Origin: Sphagnum compactum | Lineage: Eukaryota > Bryophyta > Sphagnopsida > Sphagnales | Direction: 5' to 3' | NCBI GenBank assembly: GCA_965153455.1 | Contig: OZ234500.1 | Coordinates: 15,809,579 to 15,873,578, forward strand | Length of the DNA: 64,000 bases | Shown: in pieces, positions 12,549 to 24,296 of the stretch | Numbering within the stretch: the stretch's first letter is position 1 | Layout of the letters: the number at the start of each line of letters is the position of its first letter | Notes under the pieces: model-generated | The model's input: only the letters and a program-made list of their open reading frames with translations | Database searches by the model: none | What the model was told of the DNA's origin: nothing | Position numbers and translations under genes: made by a program

Positions 12549-13272
12549 TAGCCCTGCAGGAGCTTACACAAACATAGATATCTCAGTTTTTAAAACTATT
12601 CTACAGACTCATTTGTATTCCACTGCAATTTTTGTACAAATTATCTATTTGGAACCATCTTGTGAATTCTTGCAACAGAGGAACCTGCTGGTACACCTTA
12701 CAAGGATCTATTGACAGAGAAAGCTAGTAATTTCTCCGGTCAAGAAGCATCTACGATGACATGGAGTGTAGCGCTGATGTTAAGGAGCTAATATGTAAGC
12801 TGTATGGTCTATGCTTTCTTGTTGCCCATTGATGCAGAGGCTGGATTTTCTTCAACATAGGACATGATTTGCTCATACATGGAGATCATGTCAGAGAGTT
12901 ATATGGAGGTGACATCGCATACAGTTTGGTGCACCATCAACACTGGCACATTAAAGAGCAGATTGTGGACATTCAAGTCTGGATCATGTGGGCTGTTGTG
13001 TATAACTTTGTCTATTCTATGTGCTCTTACACAATCCTGTGCATTGGCCTTGATTTTTTTCTCACATGAATTCTCCTAGTTTTCACCATACGAAGTAGAA
13101 CTGTGAATGGAAACACCATCCTTACAACATGGTGGTACTTACTGGCTTGACTGATGAAGTTCACATCTGCTGGGTTATTGTATCAGAAAGGAAGATCTTG
13201 TGAGGGAGAGATTGCCATCAGCACTCATCATCCTCCACTTCTGCCTCTTTTAGCAGCTTCTGCGATCAGATA
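12549..13272. other. Convergent intergenic spacer
   Basis: This is the tail-to-tail spacer between two genes and should hold both 3' UTRs and polyadenylation signals. Two overlapping short frames at 12864-13079 have no recognisable motif and I do not consider them genes. Confidence 0.4.
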
Positions 13273-16200
13273 TCAAGATGGAATCAGTCGGGCATCAATG
13301 TCTATGACGTCCTCTGGAATCTCCTCCTCCAGGCTAACAGGTTCATCTACTCGTGGTATGATGCGCAGAGGATGTGCCTCTGTATTGAACACCCACTCAT
13401 CCAACGGGATCACAGAAGATGGTGAAAACAAAAGGTACAGATATTTCAGAGTTTCTGCAAGAAAGTAACTCTGCATCCTGTTGTCTTGGCGTCCTGTGGT
13501 GACCTGCACACGAACAGTCAAGGTCAGCTTCCTTATAATCAGTACTCAAAGGGGCCAGTCATGGTTTGAAGTGTATTGAGTTGCATGATAACACTGAGGA
13601 AATCGGTGGAACTTTCCCCCTTTTGAGCCCTTTCTGATGCGAATTCACATCAGAAAAAAGGCTTGAATTGCATCTAGGTGCATATGAAACACAGAACTCA
13701 GTGGTATGACATTGACCAAAATTGAACACCAGGGAAGAACGCATGACAGAGGAGGCTTGAACCTACATCTTTGAGACCGACATAGCCAAACGGAGTGCGT
13801 GATTGCAATTCAAAAGCTTGGAAGATATCCCATCCCCAGTCCCTGTATTTGGGGTCTCCAGTTTTCCGCCACAGGTACATCAGAGACTCTACTGTCTCTG
13901 GCCTCAGCAAGTTATACTTTGTACGTAGCGACATATCCTATGAAGCAAAAAGAACCACAGATCATGTCAAACTTAGATGGCAGTTCATCATCTCCCAGCT
14001 CTCCATCCTTATGCAGGATCCAAAGGATGGTAACTCCACTAAATGATAACATGTAACTCTCATGAGAATCAAGAAATCTCCATACTCTACAATTAAGAAA
14101 GCCAGAACATGCTTCAAAACTTTTCCTTGAAGTCAAAGAAAGACTTCCAGATATAGACTAGTAGAATCGGGAAGAGATAACTGAGTGGAAGAGATAACAC
14201 CATCTCAGATTAAAATTGGACTGTGGACATGTACAAGAGGATATAGTCTTTCTTACATTTCCATCAGTAAAATAGTACTCTTCTCCTGCGAGCTTTGTTG
14301 GTGTGGACATGTAGAAATTATAACACGTCCAAGCTAGCTGCACCAAATTTCAGGAAGCAATGCAATCAAAAACAGAGATCCAGTTCAGAGTCTTACTTCT
14401 GTTGTCTTTGTTTGAAGGTGAAGTTGCTATTTGTACTTTTGAACCCAAGCAACGACATTTCCCAAAATGTAAGTGAAAAACGTTCTGGGACCCAAAAGTG
14501 CAGCATATGGGTATTACAGTGAGTGTTACCTCTTTTGCAAGTTCCAAGTACTTGCTGGCTTTTTCAGGTGATGCACCTTCTGTGCCAAGTGTCAGCATGC
14601 CAGGGGCAAAGCACGCAAGCTCATCCATCTGCATTACCATTCAAAAAATTTAACAGGTCAGATTATTTTTCCCCTTGCTGTATATCAATAGCAACATGAA
14701 TCCATGGGAAGGACCGAAGATCACCTGACAAAGCTTTAGCCTGATCATCAAATCCAAATATGTTCTTCCAATGACCACAGGCCCAAGCTGTGAGTGTCAT
14801 TGTAGAAACGAAAACAGGTGGCAAAAATAACTAGGACACTTTATACATGCAGCTTCTAAATCTATCTTAAACAACTTCAGTAAGTCAAGCATAGTAACCT
14901 CCCTTTCCCTGGATGATATAAAAACCAACCAACCAGTGCTGTTTTGTATATACCTTTTTCCTGATGGCATCATGACTTGTGCGCTCTGCAATGTAAGTGT
15001 AACCAGAAGGACTTGATTTCATTATCAACCCCATCATGCCCTCCATTGATTGCTCCCACATCTCTCTGAACAGCCGCACAACTGGTGAGAACAATGTAAT
15101 TGCCTTTGAGAAACCATATCCCCCATGATATTATTCCCTAGAGAAGGCCATTATTGTACATTAAAGATACATGGCACAGATCAAGTAATGCTAGACAGCA
15201 AAGGATATGAATGATAGCAATTGCTGTATAGGTGTAGTAATTGTTAAGGTTCTTAGTCACAACAAGAAGTTTAATTCAGAGTGAAATACACACGAGAGAA
15301 TTGCCTAGTCCAGCACTTGTGATAATGACAGCAAGAAAGAAGAAGCTACTAAGAATTGCCATCACATTGTGAGGTGTAAAAAAAACACAGGAATTAGCCT
15401 TCACAACAATCCATACCTGTAATGCTTCACAACCTCTGTTTTGTTCCCTTGGATCCAGACCTTCAAAAGATACTCATAAAAACTGGTGCCGAGAACACAT
15501 TACACACTTGTGAGGGGTCCAGAAAGAAGGGAAATTTCTACCAATATAACTCAAAATCTGTTTGTACTGTAACACTGTAACATTGCAGTGTGGCTTCCAC
15601 AGAGAAGATGCCTGCATCCTCAAGAGTGTGCAGGTAAACAGACAATGGTACAGACATGTGGTTTTCATCATGGCTGTCAAGTCATGAAAATCAACAATGG
15701 GCAGATGCAAACCTGCAGGTTGATAATGATGAAATTGATTTGCTAAATTGTGTCGGGATCATAGTGTTGAATTCCATACCTGTCACCCATTGCACCAAAT
15801 GTAATTTTGCCTGCTGTGGGCTTTCCTGAATTAGGGTTTATGTATATAGGTAGAAGCCCATCACTTGGAAACACTTTTCTGAGTTGCATTATAACTTTCT
15901 CTACCTGCAGGCAGGCCCAGCTAGTGGATAGTTAGATTATCTAAGTAGTATGGAACCATTTTTTATATACATTCCATGATAACTCTGAATACAATAGTAT
16001 CCAAAGGGTTTGAACATAGGTGTAAGATGAAGCCATAGTTGAAGGAAATTGATGATCCTTTAATACCTACCCTTTGTTTGTACTTTGGGTTCCCCGTTCT
16101 CTGGGATAAACCAATGAATTCAAGTTGTTCAGTTCCTAAATCCGCCAATGTGCTTGAGGCCTGCATAAATATGGAAGAAACAAGCATTCACTTTCCCAAG

Positions 16201-18799
16201 TGGAAACCTCTAACTAAGCAGTTTATGTTTCAAAGCAAACGAGCAATGTCTATTCAAGAGTGTATTGTACTCTGACCAGAATTGGCTCTCTTCTAGAATG
16301 CTTGAGGATAGAAGAAAACCAGCAAAAGAATTGGCTCTCTTCTAGAATGCTTGAGGATACAAGAAACCAGCAAAAGAATAGGCTCTCTTCTAGAATGCTT
16401 GAGGATACAAGAAAACCAGCAAAAGAATTGGCTCTCTTTTAGAATGCTTGAGGATACAAGAAAACCAGCAAAAAGAATTGGTACTTGAAAAGAAGCAAGT
16501 AACAATTGATGGAAGGAAATGTAATGAAGAAGATCACAGCATTTGACAAGAGGGATCACATACATACATATGGCCTTGAGTCCAGTAGTACCCCTGCCCA
16601 GCCAGAGTTGCTGGTGTGCCCTGATTGCATGTTGATTTTATTGTATGGGATACCGGAAGGGCTATCCCAAGCAGGCATCAGTTGCTCTGCTAATTGCTCT
16701 GCCTTATGCAGAAACATCATGTCACCTGTTAGATCATACGAGCTTAGCAGCCCTCCCAACAATCTGTGAAACAATTACCAAAACCCACCAAGAAAACCAA
16801 TTTTATTTTCTTATTGCTGGGTCCATGATTGTAACGATATGGATGTTTTTGTTGGCACAGGGAACAGAAGGAGAAGTGCTGAGCTTAATTTCTAGCACTG
16901 AATAATGTGGAGCAGCTTTCCAGCTCAATTTTTGTAAAAGTTTATTTTTGCCCTTGGAACAAAGTAGATTTGAGGAAGAATGGCAAGCACTTGTTGTACA
17001 TGCAATTCTTAAATCGTATAAGAACTTGAAACCTAAGACCAGCAAATCCCCTTTGATAGGTACTCAGATAATTAAGTCTTGACAAAACCCAGTACTTACA
17101 AATTTATTCTCCTTGAAAAGCAACATTGAGATTTTAGGCAACTGCAACATCAAGCACACAATTGGAGCTCATCTGAAGAGTACCTGATGGTTGTCTCAAA
17201 GACCCTTGCTTCATAATTCTTGTTGAATACCAAATGTTCCGCAACCCAGCTGCAGCTCACAGGAAATGCAGATGAACATATGTATTTGGTCCTCAAGATG
17301 CTCAAGAGTGTATTTTTCCAAAAAAGAAACTTGTTGGTGGAGAAAGCTTGCATATCAGCTGCCATAGTTTTGAACTAGAAATCTGGAATTTGATTAAACT
17401 CTGTAGTGCAATTGAAGCCTCAACAGCAAAAGGAACATTACATACTCTCTAGCTCGTTGAAATTGCTTCTGCAATCCCATAATGTACAATGTGTCCAAGG
17501 AATCTACAATCGTTGCTCCAAGGCCTCCAAACTCATTGATCCCTTGCTTTGATTGTGGCTGCAGAATTGAGTTTTGCAGTTTAGGGTTTAGCACCTCCTC
17601 TTCATCACTGAGTTTTCGCATTCATTTATTTCACCATTTGTTGTGATTGCTGTAACTGATTCAAGAAGTTTGTTCACATTGGAGACATATTATTGGGGAA
17701 AGGATGATAGATACCTGAAGTTCGTCGAAACCCCAAGCATACTTTTCATATGAGCTCCAAGCATGCAACATTGCTGCTTTTACTTGCTGTCTCCTCCATA
17801 CAGTAACCGGTTCATGTTCTGAATCTGATTCATTGCCCAAGTTTTTTGCATCTCCAGCAAGTTCCATGTCTTTAGTCGCGTTGTATATCAGTATACTTGA
17901 TAGCTCATCCACCTGATAATAAAAACAGACTCTTTAAGCTTCCTGTCACTTTCAAAGATTGAGTTTCTAAGCTTCCCATATAAAAGCGTTTATAAAGCAA
18001 TAAACCCTATACCCAAAACCCTACCCTGAGGCTTCTGAGAAAGTTTCTGGGCAAATAATATGCTTGTCTTATTCTGTTCTTGTTTCTTTATCTGCTTAGC
18101 TTTCTGTTGTTTCAGAACAGAAAACTTTCATGGGAGAATTCCAACCCATTTGTGTTTATCATCCTGGCAAACCAAAGAGGTAAAGATCACAACAGCTTGT
18201 GGCTGATTCCGAATATTTTTTAAAAAAGGGGCATGTCTGCAATTGGAATGTAGTTGAGAATATGTGCTTAAGTCATCATCATCATAACATGATCAGTGAA
18301 TGTTTCGATAGATTTGATATCTCCAAAGTTCTCAGTCATTATTGTGAAGGAATACAGGATATATGTAAGTTTCACACTTGCCTCCTTTGAGAGTTGTTGG
18401 AGATCTTGCTCAATTAGCTCTGATGTCAACTTCTGCAAAATTGGAGAAAAGAGAAAAGAGTGAGATAATAATGACTAGATTGGCAGAAAGAAAGAAGCTA
18501 TTTGAAGATTCATTGTTACTTCCAAAACCCTAAAAACCAAAAATTTGAAGGAAAAAAAACAGAAAAAAAAAAGAGAGAAAAGCAAAAGCTGAAGGACTCT
18601 CTCATTTACAGAGATAGATAACCTGCTGCTGCTGCTGTCGTTGCAGAACTGGAAGCTTATGTTGATTCCATAGCAAAAATGTAGGAACGAGAAAGAAACC
18701 AAGCAAGATGAAGAGACGCCGTGGTCTACGCAAATAGTACAATGGATGCAATATCCGTGGCCAAGAAAGTCTTGATGATGCTCTTGAGGACCTTGCCAT
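13273..18799 (-). CDS. Golgi class I alpha-1,2-mannosidase (GH47, MNS1/MNS2 type)
   Basis: Fourteen exons join in phase on the minus strand: 18799-18623, 18432-18382, 17912-17715, 17558-17446, 17249-17184, 16763-16592, 16160-16071, 15904-15780, 15482-15417, 15065-14954, 14628-14530, 14337-14257, 13937-13767 and 13503-13273. They encode 583 residues (Arabidopsis MNS1 is about 560). The N-terminus [15 protein letters not shown] and YYLRRPRR precede one hydrophobic anchor (about residues 29-45), as in a type II Golgi protein. GH47 blocks include [55 protein letters not shown] and the calcium-binding NTEAHP (Thr548). The enzyme trims Man8 to Man5 N-glycans. The resemblance is to MNS1/MNS2 rather than the ER enzyme MNS3, which lacks the YYLRRPRR start. 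Intron 2 begins with GC (AG|GCAAGT). A short Gln run from CTG/CAG repeats ends exon 1. Confidence 0.95.
16280..16475. repeat. Minisatellite in a mannosidase intron, four copies of about 49 bp
   Basis: Four near-identical units start at 16280, 16329, 16377 and 16426, each running AATTGGCTCTCTTCTAGAAT then GCTTGAGGATACAAGAAAAC. The array sits in the intron between the exons ending at 16592 and starting at 16160. It is read through on the minus strand as a long but meaningless ORF. Confidence 0.9.
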
Positions 18800-19254
18800 C
18801 TCTTTCATCTCCTAAACCAAACACTCAGCGTCCACATGACCCAAAGAAAAAAAAAAAAACAATACAAAACAAGCGGCTAGTCGCATAATTGCTCTGCCCT
18901 TTCAATGACATCCATAATGATGATAAATGTTCAGCGTACTAAATTGGAAACACACGGTGGTTTAGCCCTAGCATGGTGAGCCCAAGTGGATCCTTGAGTT
19001 CTGTGGGAAATGTTTTCTATAGTGGATGGACTCCACATGACCTTAGAATGAATGAAAGCATGCAGGGATGCCAAATTTTGGCCCGCTTCTGGGTGCATCA
19101 GCTTCTGGGTGCATCATGATATCTCTACCCTGAAGGACAGAGCCAACAAAGCAAGCTCTGATCTGGATTTGAATATCATCATCATCTTCTTGGAGGTGGA
19201 ATCCTTAAAAAGAGGAGGTTGGAATTCTTTTGCAAACCCCCAAACATGAAATGG

Positions 19255-19298
<44 letters not shown>

Positions 19299-22200
19299 CC
19301 AAAGCTGATTTTTTTTCTCAATGACTTTCCTTGTAGCCAAGCCAAAGACAGGAAGAAAATTCAACTCCTGAATTTGGTAGCTTTGTAAATAGCACAAATC
19401 ATCTCTTCTATTTTGAGGTATGTCATCATTGTAGGTTAGGATTTTTCTAGGCTTCCTATGTTTTCAAGTTTCTTTTTTTCCCTTTTTTTTTCTCTAATAT
19501 GCTTCTTGCGACTAGTGAGGACTTTAAAATATAATTTGTTCCTTTGCCCCTTTGTGACGCTCTTTGAGATTTTTGTGTTTTTTGGCTCGAACTTGAGTCC
19601 TCTTTCTTGGGCCCGCTTTTCTTTGTTCTTCTTTTCCCCCTTTGTTGGGTGCTTTGTTTTATAAAGTTTGTCAGGTTTCATCATCATCATCAACTATTCC
19701 ATAAACATAACAAGAATGTGTTTATTATAATTTTGTAACAATTGCTTGTCGAAATTTTCAAAATTAAAAGCAAATGTTGAATTAGTTATTTGTCAATTTG
19801 TTATTGAATCCAACCAAGGAATAGGATATTCTAAATTGACATTGGCTGATTTTTAATACTCTGGTTGAGAGCGTTTGTCAAAAATGTCATAGGATAAACC
19901 TTTAGGACTTTGTCTCACAGCTAGATCCAAGAAATCACAAGAGAAGCCTTTAAACATACAATTCAACTCACAAGATGTTTTTGGGTATATGCCGCTACCA
20001 AAAGAGTCTTGGTTGAGGTACATGATGTTCACAAAGTCTGGGCCGAGCCCGTTTTAATAAACAGATGGGAAAAATAACATGCTAGAAGATGTTGGATGTG
20101 CTTGAGCTTTTCAACAGTGACTAACCACCACATAAAGCTTGATACCATTGCTCCCACAAAAGATTTTCAGGAGAGTTTCCACCCAGAGCAACATTAACAG
20201 AAAAACTCATGCAGGTTCACAAATTGCTAGGTCCAATCGTGTCATGAGGAATCAGAGGCTGAAAGAATAGGAAGGTGAGACAAGTGAACCTCTGCAGGTT
20301 AGAAGTATTTGTAGTCCGTGCAAAAGCCATGTTTGACCATGTGAGGAGAGGAAGCTGAATCCGGAATCAGACATGACAGAAAAACCTGGATCCATAGCAT
20401 TGTGCACCAATTGCCAATGGTTAGAGCTAATAACCCCCTTAACTCATTGCTTCAGAATTAAAATCCCGCCAAGTGTTTACTGGAAATCACCTATAAGAGA
20501 CAAGCTGGGTATCACATTGTTGCAAACAAAGGAGTAGCCATGAAAGATTCAAAACACACACATCAGTTTACATGCATGTTCACTGGCACTACTACATCCT
20601 TTTTCCTTTTACCTGGAACCAGACATAAGGGGCATGTTCGAGCAACTTGGAAAATATGGTTGGGTGCTGTGTCAGCACCTGTTAACACATACCATTTTGA
20701 ACTTCCTCCCGCCATCCCATCTGTTTTCCCTCCATCTTTGTCTTGCCAAAACTTACCATTAAGTTCTGAGCTCCTCCTGCTGCACACAAGACCTCCTCCT
20801 CCTGCTTCTGCCCTCCCCCATCCTCTGGGAAATTCTTTTGCCATTTCCCACATTACCTTGATTCTGGTGTCCCATAAAATCTGTACCATGTGGTCATCAA
20901 TTCTTGTCAATCTCTGAATCTCAAGCTCTGAAGCTTTGATGGATGGGAGACTGGACAAAGATATGAAGCACACTTCATGATTTGCAGTCTCCAGCAAATT
21001 CATGGCATATTGCTTGGTCAAATCCCTTCTTGCTAGTGCTCATTTTTTAACAGACATAGCACGGGAAGACACGTACATTGTTGATTAGTAGCAAGTCAGA
21101 TTACAGTGATGCAGTGCCTGTCCATGGCCTGAGTTTCGATGCCTTTGGAAAAGAACACAAAATCTTGTCATGTGGGATCACATAGGTGCCATAAATCATG
21201 GACACAAAGTGCCCTGCAGTATACTACATATAAAGGTGGCATGATCCTAAACTTGTGTTCATGTATTTCAAGTCTTAAGATACCACCCCTAGACAGCCTA
21301 AAGCATATCTCAAGCAAAATTGTGCAGAATCACACCAGATGACACAACCTTGGAAGGAGAAAAGGAGATGATGCAAGTCTGATCAAGAAAATCTAACTGA
21401 AATACAAGGAATGTTAATGGATGTAGGCAGATAGGAACAAAGAACAAGACATAAAAGCACATAGCTGAAGAAAAAGTTGTGACTTTCTTTCTGAAAAGGC
21501 ATTTGCATCAACACTTTGTCCATAACATGAGAGTCCTAGGCTACTTGTCTTAGTCTTTGGTACTTAATCTCAACACAGTGTGTTTCTTCAGCCTCACTCC
21601 CCCCAGCAACTGCCATGGGAGCAGATCCAGTTCCATTTGGCAAGCACTAGTCAAAGCACATACAAGGAAATAGAACAAGCAAACCAAGGAATGAACACCC
21701 ACTGAATGTGACAGTAGACTTGATAATTCTGGTGATGATAAGCACTACCAAGGTTCTACTAAGCAAGCTACAAAAAGGAGAGCCACAATAATATCCCCCA
21801 CCAATATAACAGAATAAAATGGGAGTTCTACTAAGGAATTTGTTGTCAATTTAGGACATATCCTCATCAATCTTGACAAAATAGAAAATACCAGCTCTCC
21901 ATCTCTTACCAACCCAACCAACCACCGCAGTGGTCCACAACCTCCGCACTGTGTGATCCAGACTACAGACCCTGGTTGCACCGTTGAGATTGCATCCCCC
22001 TACTATGACTGAGCAGCAACCCCTGCATTCAGAGGACACACAGTATGCACACATCAATACTTCCATCCACTATGCTACAACATGAACAGAATGTCTTGTA
22101 ACAGGCAATGACACTACACCCACATAAATCATTGATAAAAGAGCAATGACAGCATGGAAACCCTAACCCCAAACTCACTACACTGACAGTTGACAGAAGC

Positions 22201-22551
22201 TTTTCTTTCTAACTATAACAACACTCGGATGTCAAAGGCACCATCTCCTGCTATGGTTTCCAGAAACTGGATAACCTCCAGGAAATTAGCAGATGGCACA
22301 GATATTGCTGACAATTAACAAAGCAGAAACAACCTGGCCTGTCCCCACCTTAAATCACAACAGAACATGGCCAAGCAGAGGCACAAGATGCTGGACAGCA
22401 CACGATGAATCTTGAATCTGCAGAGTTAGATTAGCAGCACATACCAGAATGACATTCATATGTGAAAATTTAGCTGGGTCTTTTTACTTACAAGAACTTC
22501 AAGCATGATTATTAAGCAAAACACCTACCCCAACAGGCACTAGACAGCAAA
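18800..22551. other. Intergenic region; no certain gene
   Basis: This should contain the mannosidase promoter on its left and the 3' UTR of the RNA-binding protein gene on its right. A pure CT microsatellite lies at 19259-19292. One minus-strand ORF (20563-21021, 152 codons) is unusually long and not repetitive, but I recognise no motif in it and see no flanking exons, so it is not called as a gene. The rest shows nothing I can name. Confidence 0.4.
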
Positions 22552-24296
22552 CTAACTAGCCAGTGTGAACACTGAAATAGGCTCCTGAGGTATAAAATCA
22601 GGACCTCGCTGCGACTGCCTGCTGGTGGTGCCATAGCCTCCCCCATAGCCTGTTGTTCCGGTGGTAGCCCCCTCAGTTGCAGCTCCAGCCCCTATGCTGT
22701 AGCTGCCACCACCTGTGGTGGCTGACCCTGTTGATGCCGTATTGTAGGAGTCCACTCCTGCTGATCTCCATGTATTATTATCTGCATAGCTTGAAGAGTA
22801 TGCATCCCCATATCCCCCTCCTCCCCCATAGCTCCCAGAACCAGTTCCTCCTGCACCTGTGCTTGTCCCATAGCCACTGCCTCGTCCTCCATAACCTACA
22901 GTGGACCCATAGCCACTCTCACTGTTCCCATAGCCATAGCCAGCTCCACTATAGGCTGCACTGCCTCCAGTGGCTTGACCAGCACCAGCGCCACCTGAAC
23001 CCCAAGAAACATTCCCATACCCACCCATGCTACCAGGAGCAGCAGCAGCACCATACCCTGTTGCACTTCCTGCATTGCCATATCCAGCTCCTCCACTTCC
23101 CCAAGCACTTCTTCCCCCCCCAGGAGCACTACTAGGTCCCCCACTACCAGCTGCTCCTCCACTCCCATAGCTTCCAGCTCCCCCATAACCAGCTCCACCT
23201 GGAGCGCTACCATATCCAGCACCATTGTAGCCACCCACTGCTGCTGCACCACCATAACCACCAGCAGTCATGCCATATCCACTTCCTCCATAGCCACCAT
23301 TCATCCCCACACCATAACCTCCATTGCTGCCATAACTGGCAGCTGCTCCATACCCACCAGCACCATAGGCTGCATATGCACCCCTGCCAGCTCCAGGATT
23401 TTGACCATAGTGACTGTCACCCCGGCCACCATAACCACCACCACCACCACCACCACCAGAGTAGCCTTGGCCATAACCAGAACCATAGTTGCCCACTCCT
23501 TGGCCGCCTCCAAAGCCACCAGTGTTTCTCCCATTGCCTGCAGAGAGTTCCTTGGGAGTGGCGCGTTTGACCTCCACCATCTTTTCGTTGAGCTCATGAA
23601 AGGATTTCAGAAGAACATTTTCCACGGCCTCCTCACAATCAAAACTGACGAAGCCAAAGCCACGAGGCCTTTGAGTATTGTGGTCATACATAACAACCAC
23701 ATCTGTGATAGTACCAAACTGAGCGAAATACTTTCTGAAGTCATCTTCTGTGACTGAAGATGCTAAGCCTCCCACAAATATCTTCTTTGTCCTAGGTTGA
23801 GACGCTGGCCCTTGGCCACTGCTGCTGCTCCTAATCACCACATTCTGCTGCTGCTCATCTCTGGGCACGGCTTTTTTCGCTTCCACCTAAAAAAATATAG
23901 AAGAAGAAAGAGAGAAAGAACTACACTAGTCATGACCAAGCATGCCTTGTCACACCACTACACATCAACACATGCCTCTCACATACTCTCACCCCTTCTC
24001 TCGCCCTCTCCTCAACATATTCCACTATTAGGGTTTACTAGGGTTCTTCCAGCAAGGGGGACAGAAACACTTACCGTTCTTCCGTCGATAGTATGCTTCT
24101 CTTTCACAACTCGATCGGCGACGGCTGGATCCGCAAAGACGACGAAACCGAAGCCGCGAGCCCGACCAGTGGCGCGGTCCTTCATAATGACCACCTCCGC
24201 CACTTCTCCGTATGCCTGAAAGTGGTCGCGGAGCTTCTCCTCTGTCGTCTCCCATGAGATCCCACCGATGAACAGCTTCCCCTGATCCGAGTCCAT
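22552..24296 (-). CDS. Glycine-rich two-RRM RNA-binding protein (plant hnRNP A/B or RNP1 type)
   Basis: Two exons, 24296-24075 and 23886-22552, join in phase to give 518 residues. RRM1 (residues about 6-80) has RNP2 LFIGGI and RNP1 RGFGFVVF. The junction DGRT|VEAKKAVPRDEQ lies at the end of RRM1, as in plant hnRNPs. RRM2 (about 109-186) has RNP2 IFVGGL and RNP1 RGFGFVSF. From about residue 190 to 495 the protein is almost wholly Gly, Tyr, Ser and Ala (GYG and SYG repeats), a prion-like low-complexity tail typical of proteins that enter stress or splicing granules. The start ATG at 24296 gives MDSDQGKLFIGG, matching the family. Expected roles are nuclear pre-mRNA binding, splicing or mRNA stability. 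The last residues (PDFIPQEPISVFTLAS) are not Gly-rich. Confidence 0.92.

Noticed and set aside
22677-23135. His/Leu-rich plus-strand frame
   Set aside because: It is antisense to the Gly/Tyr repeats of the RNA-binding protein; low complexity makes every frame open.
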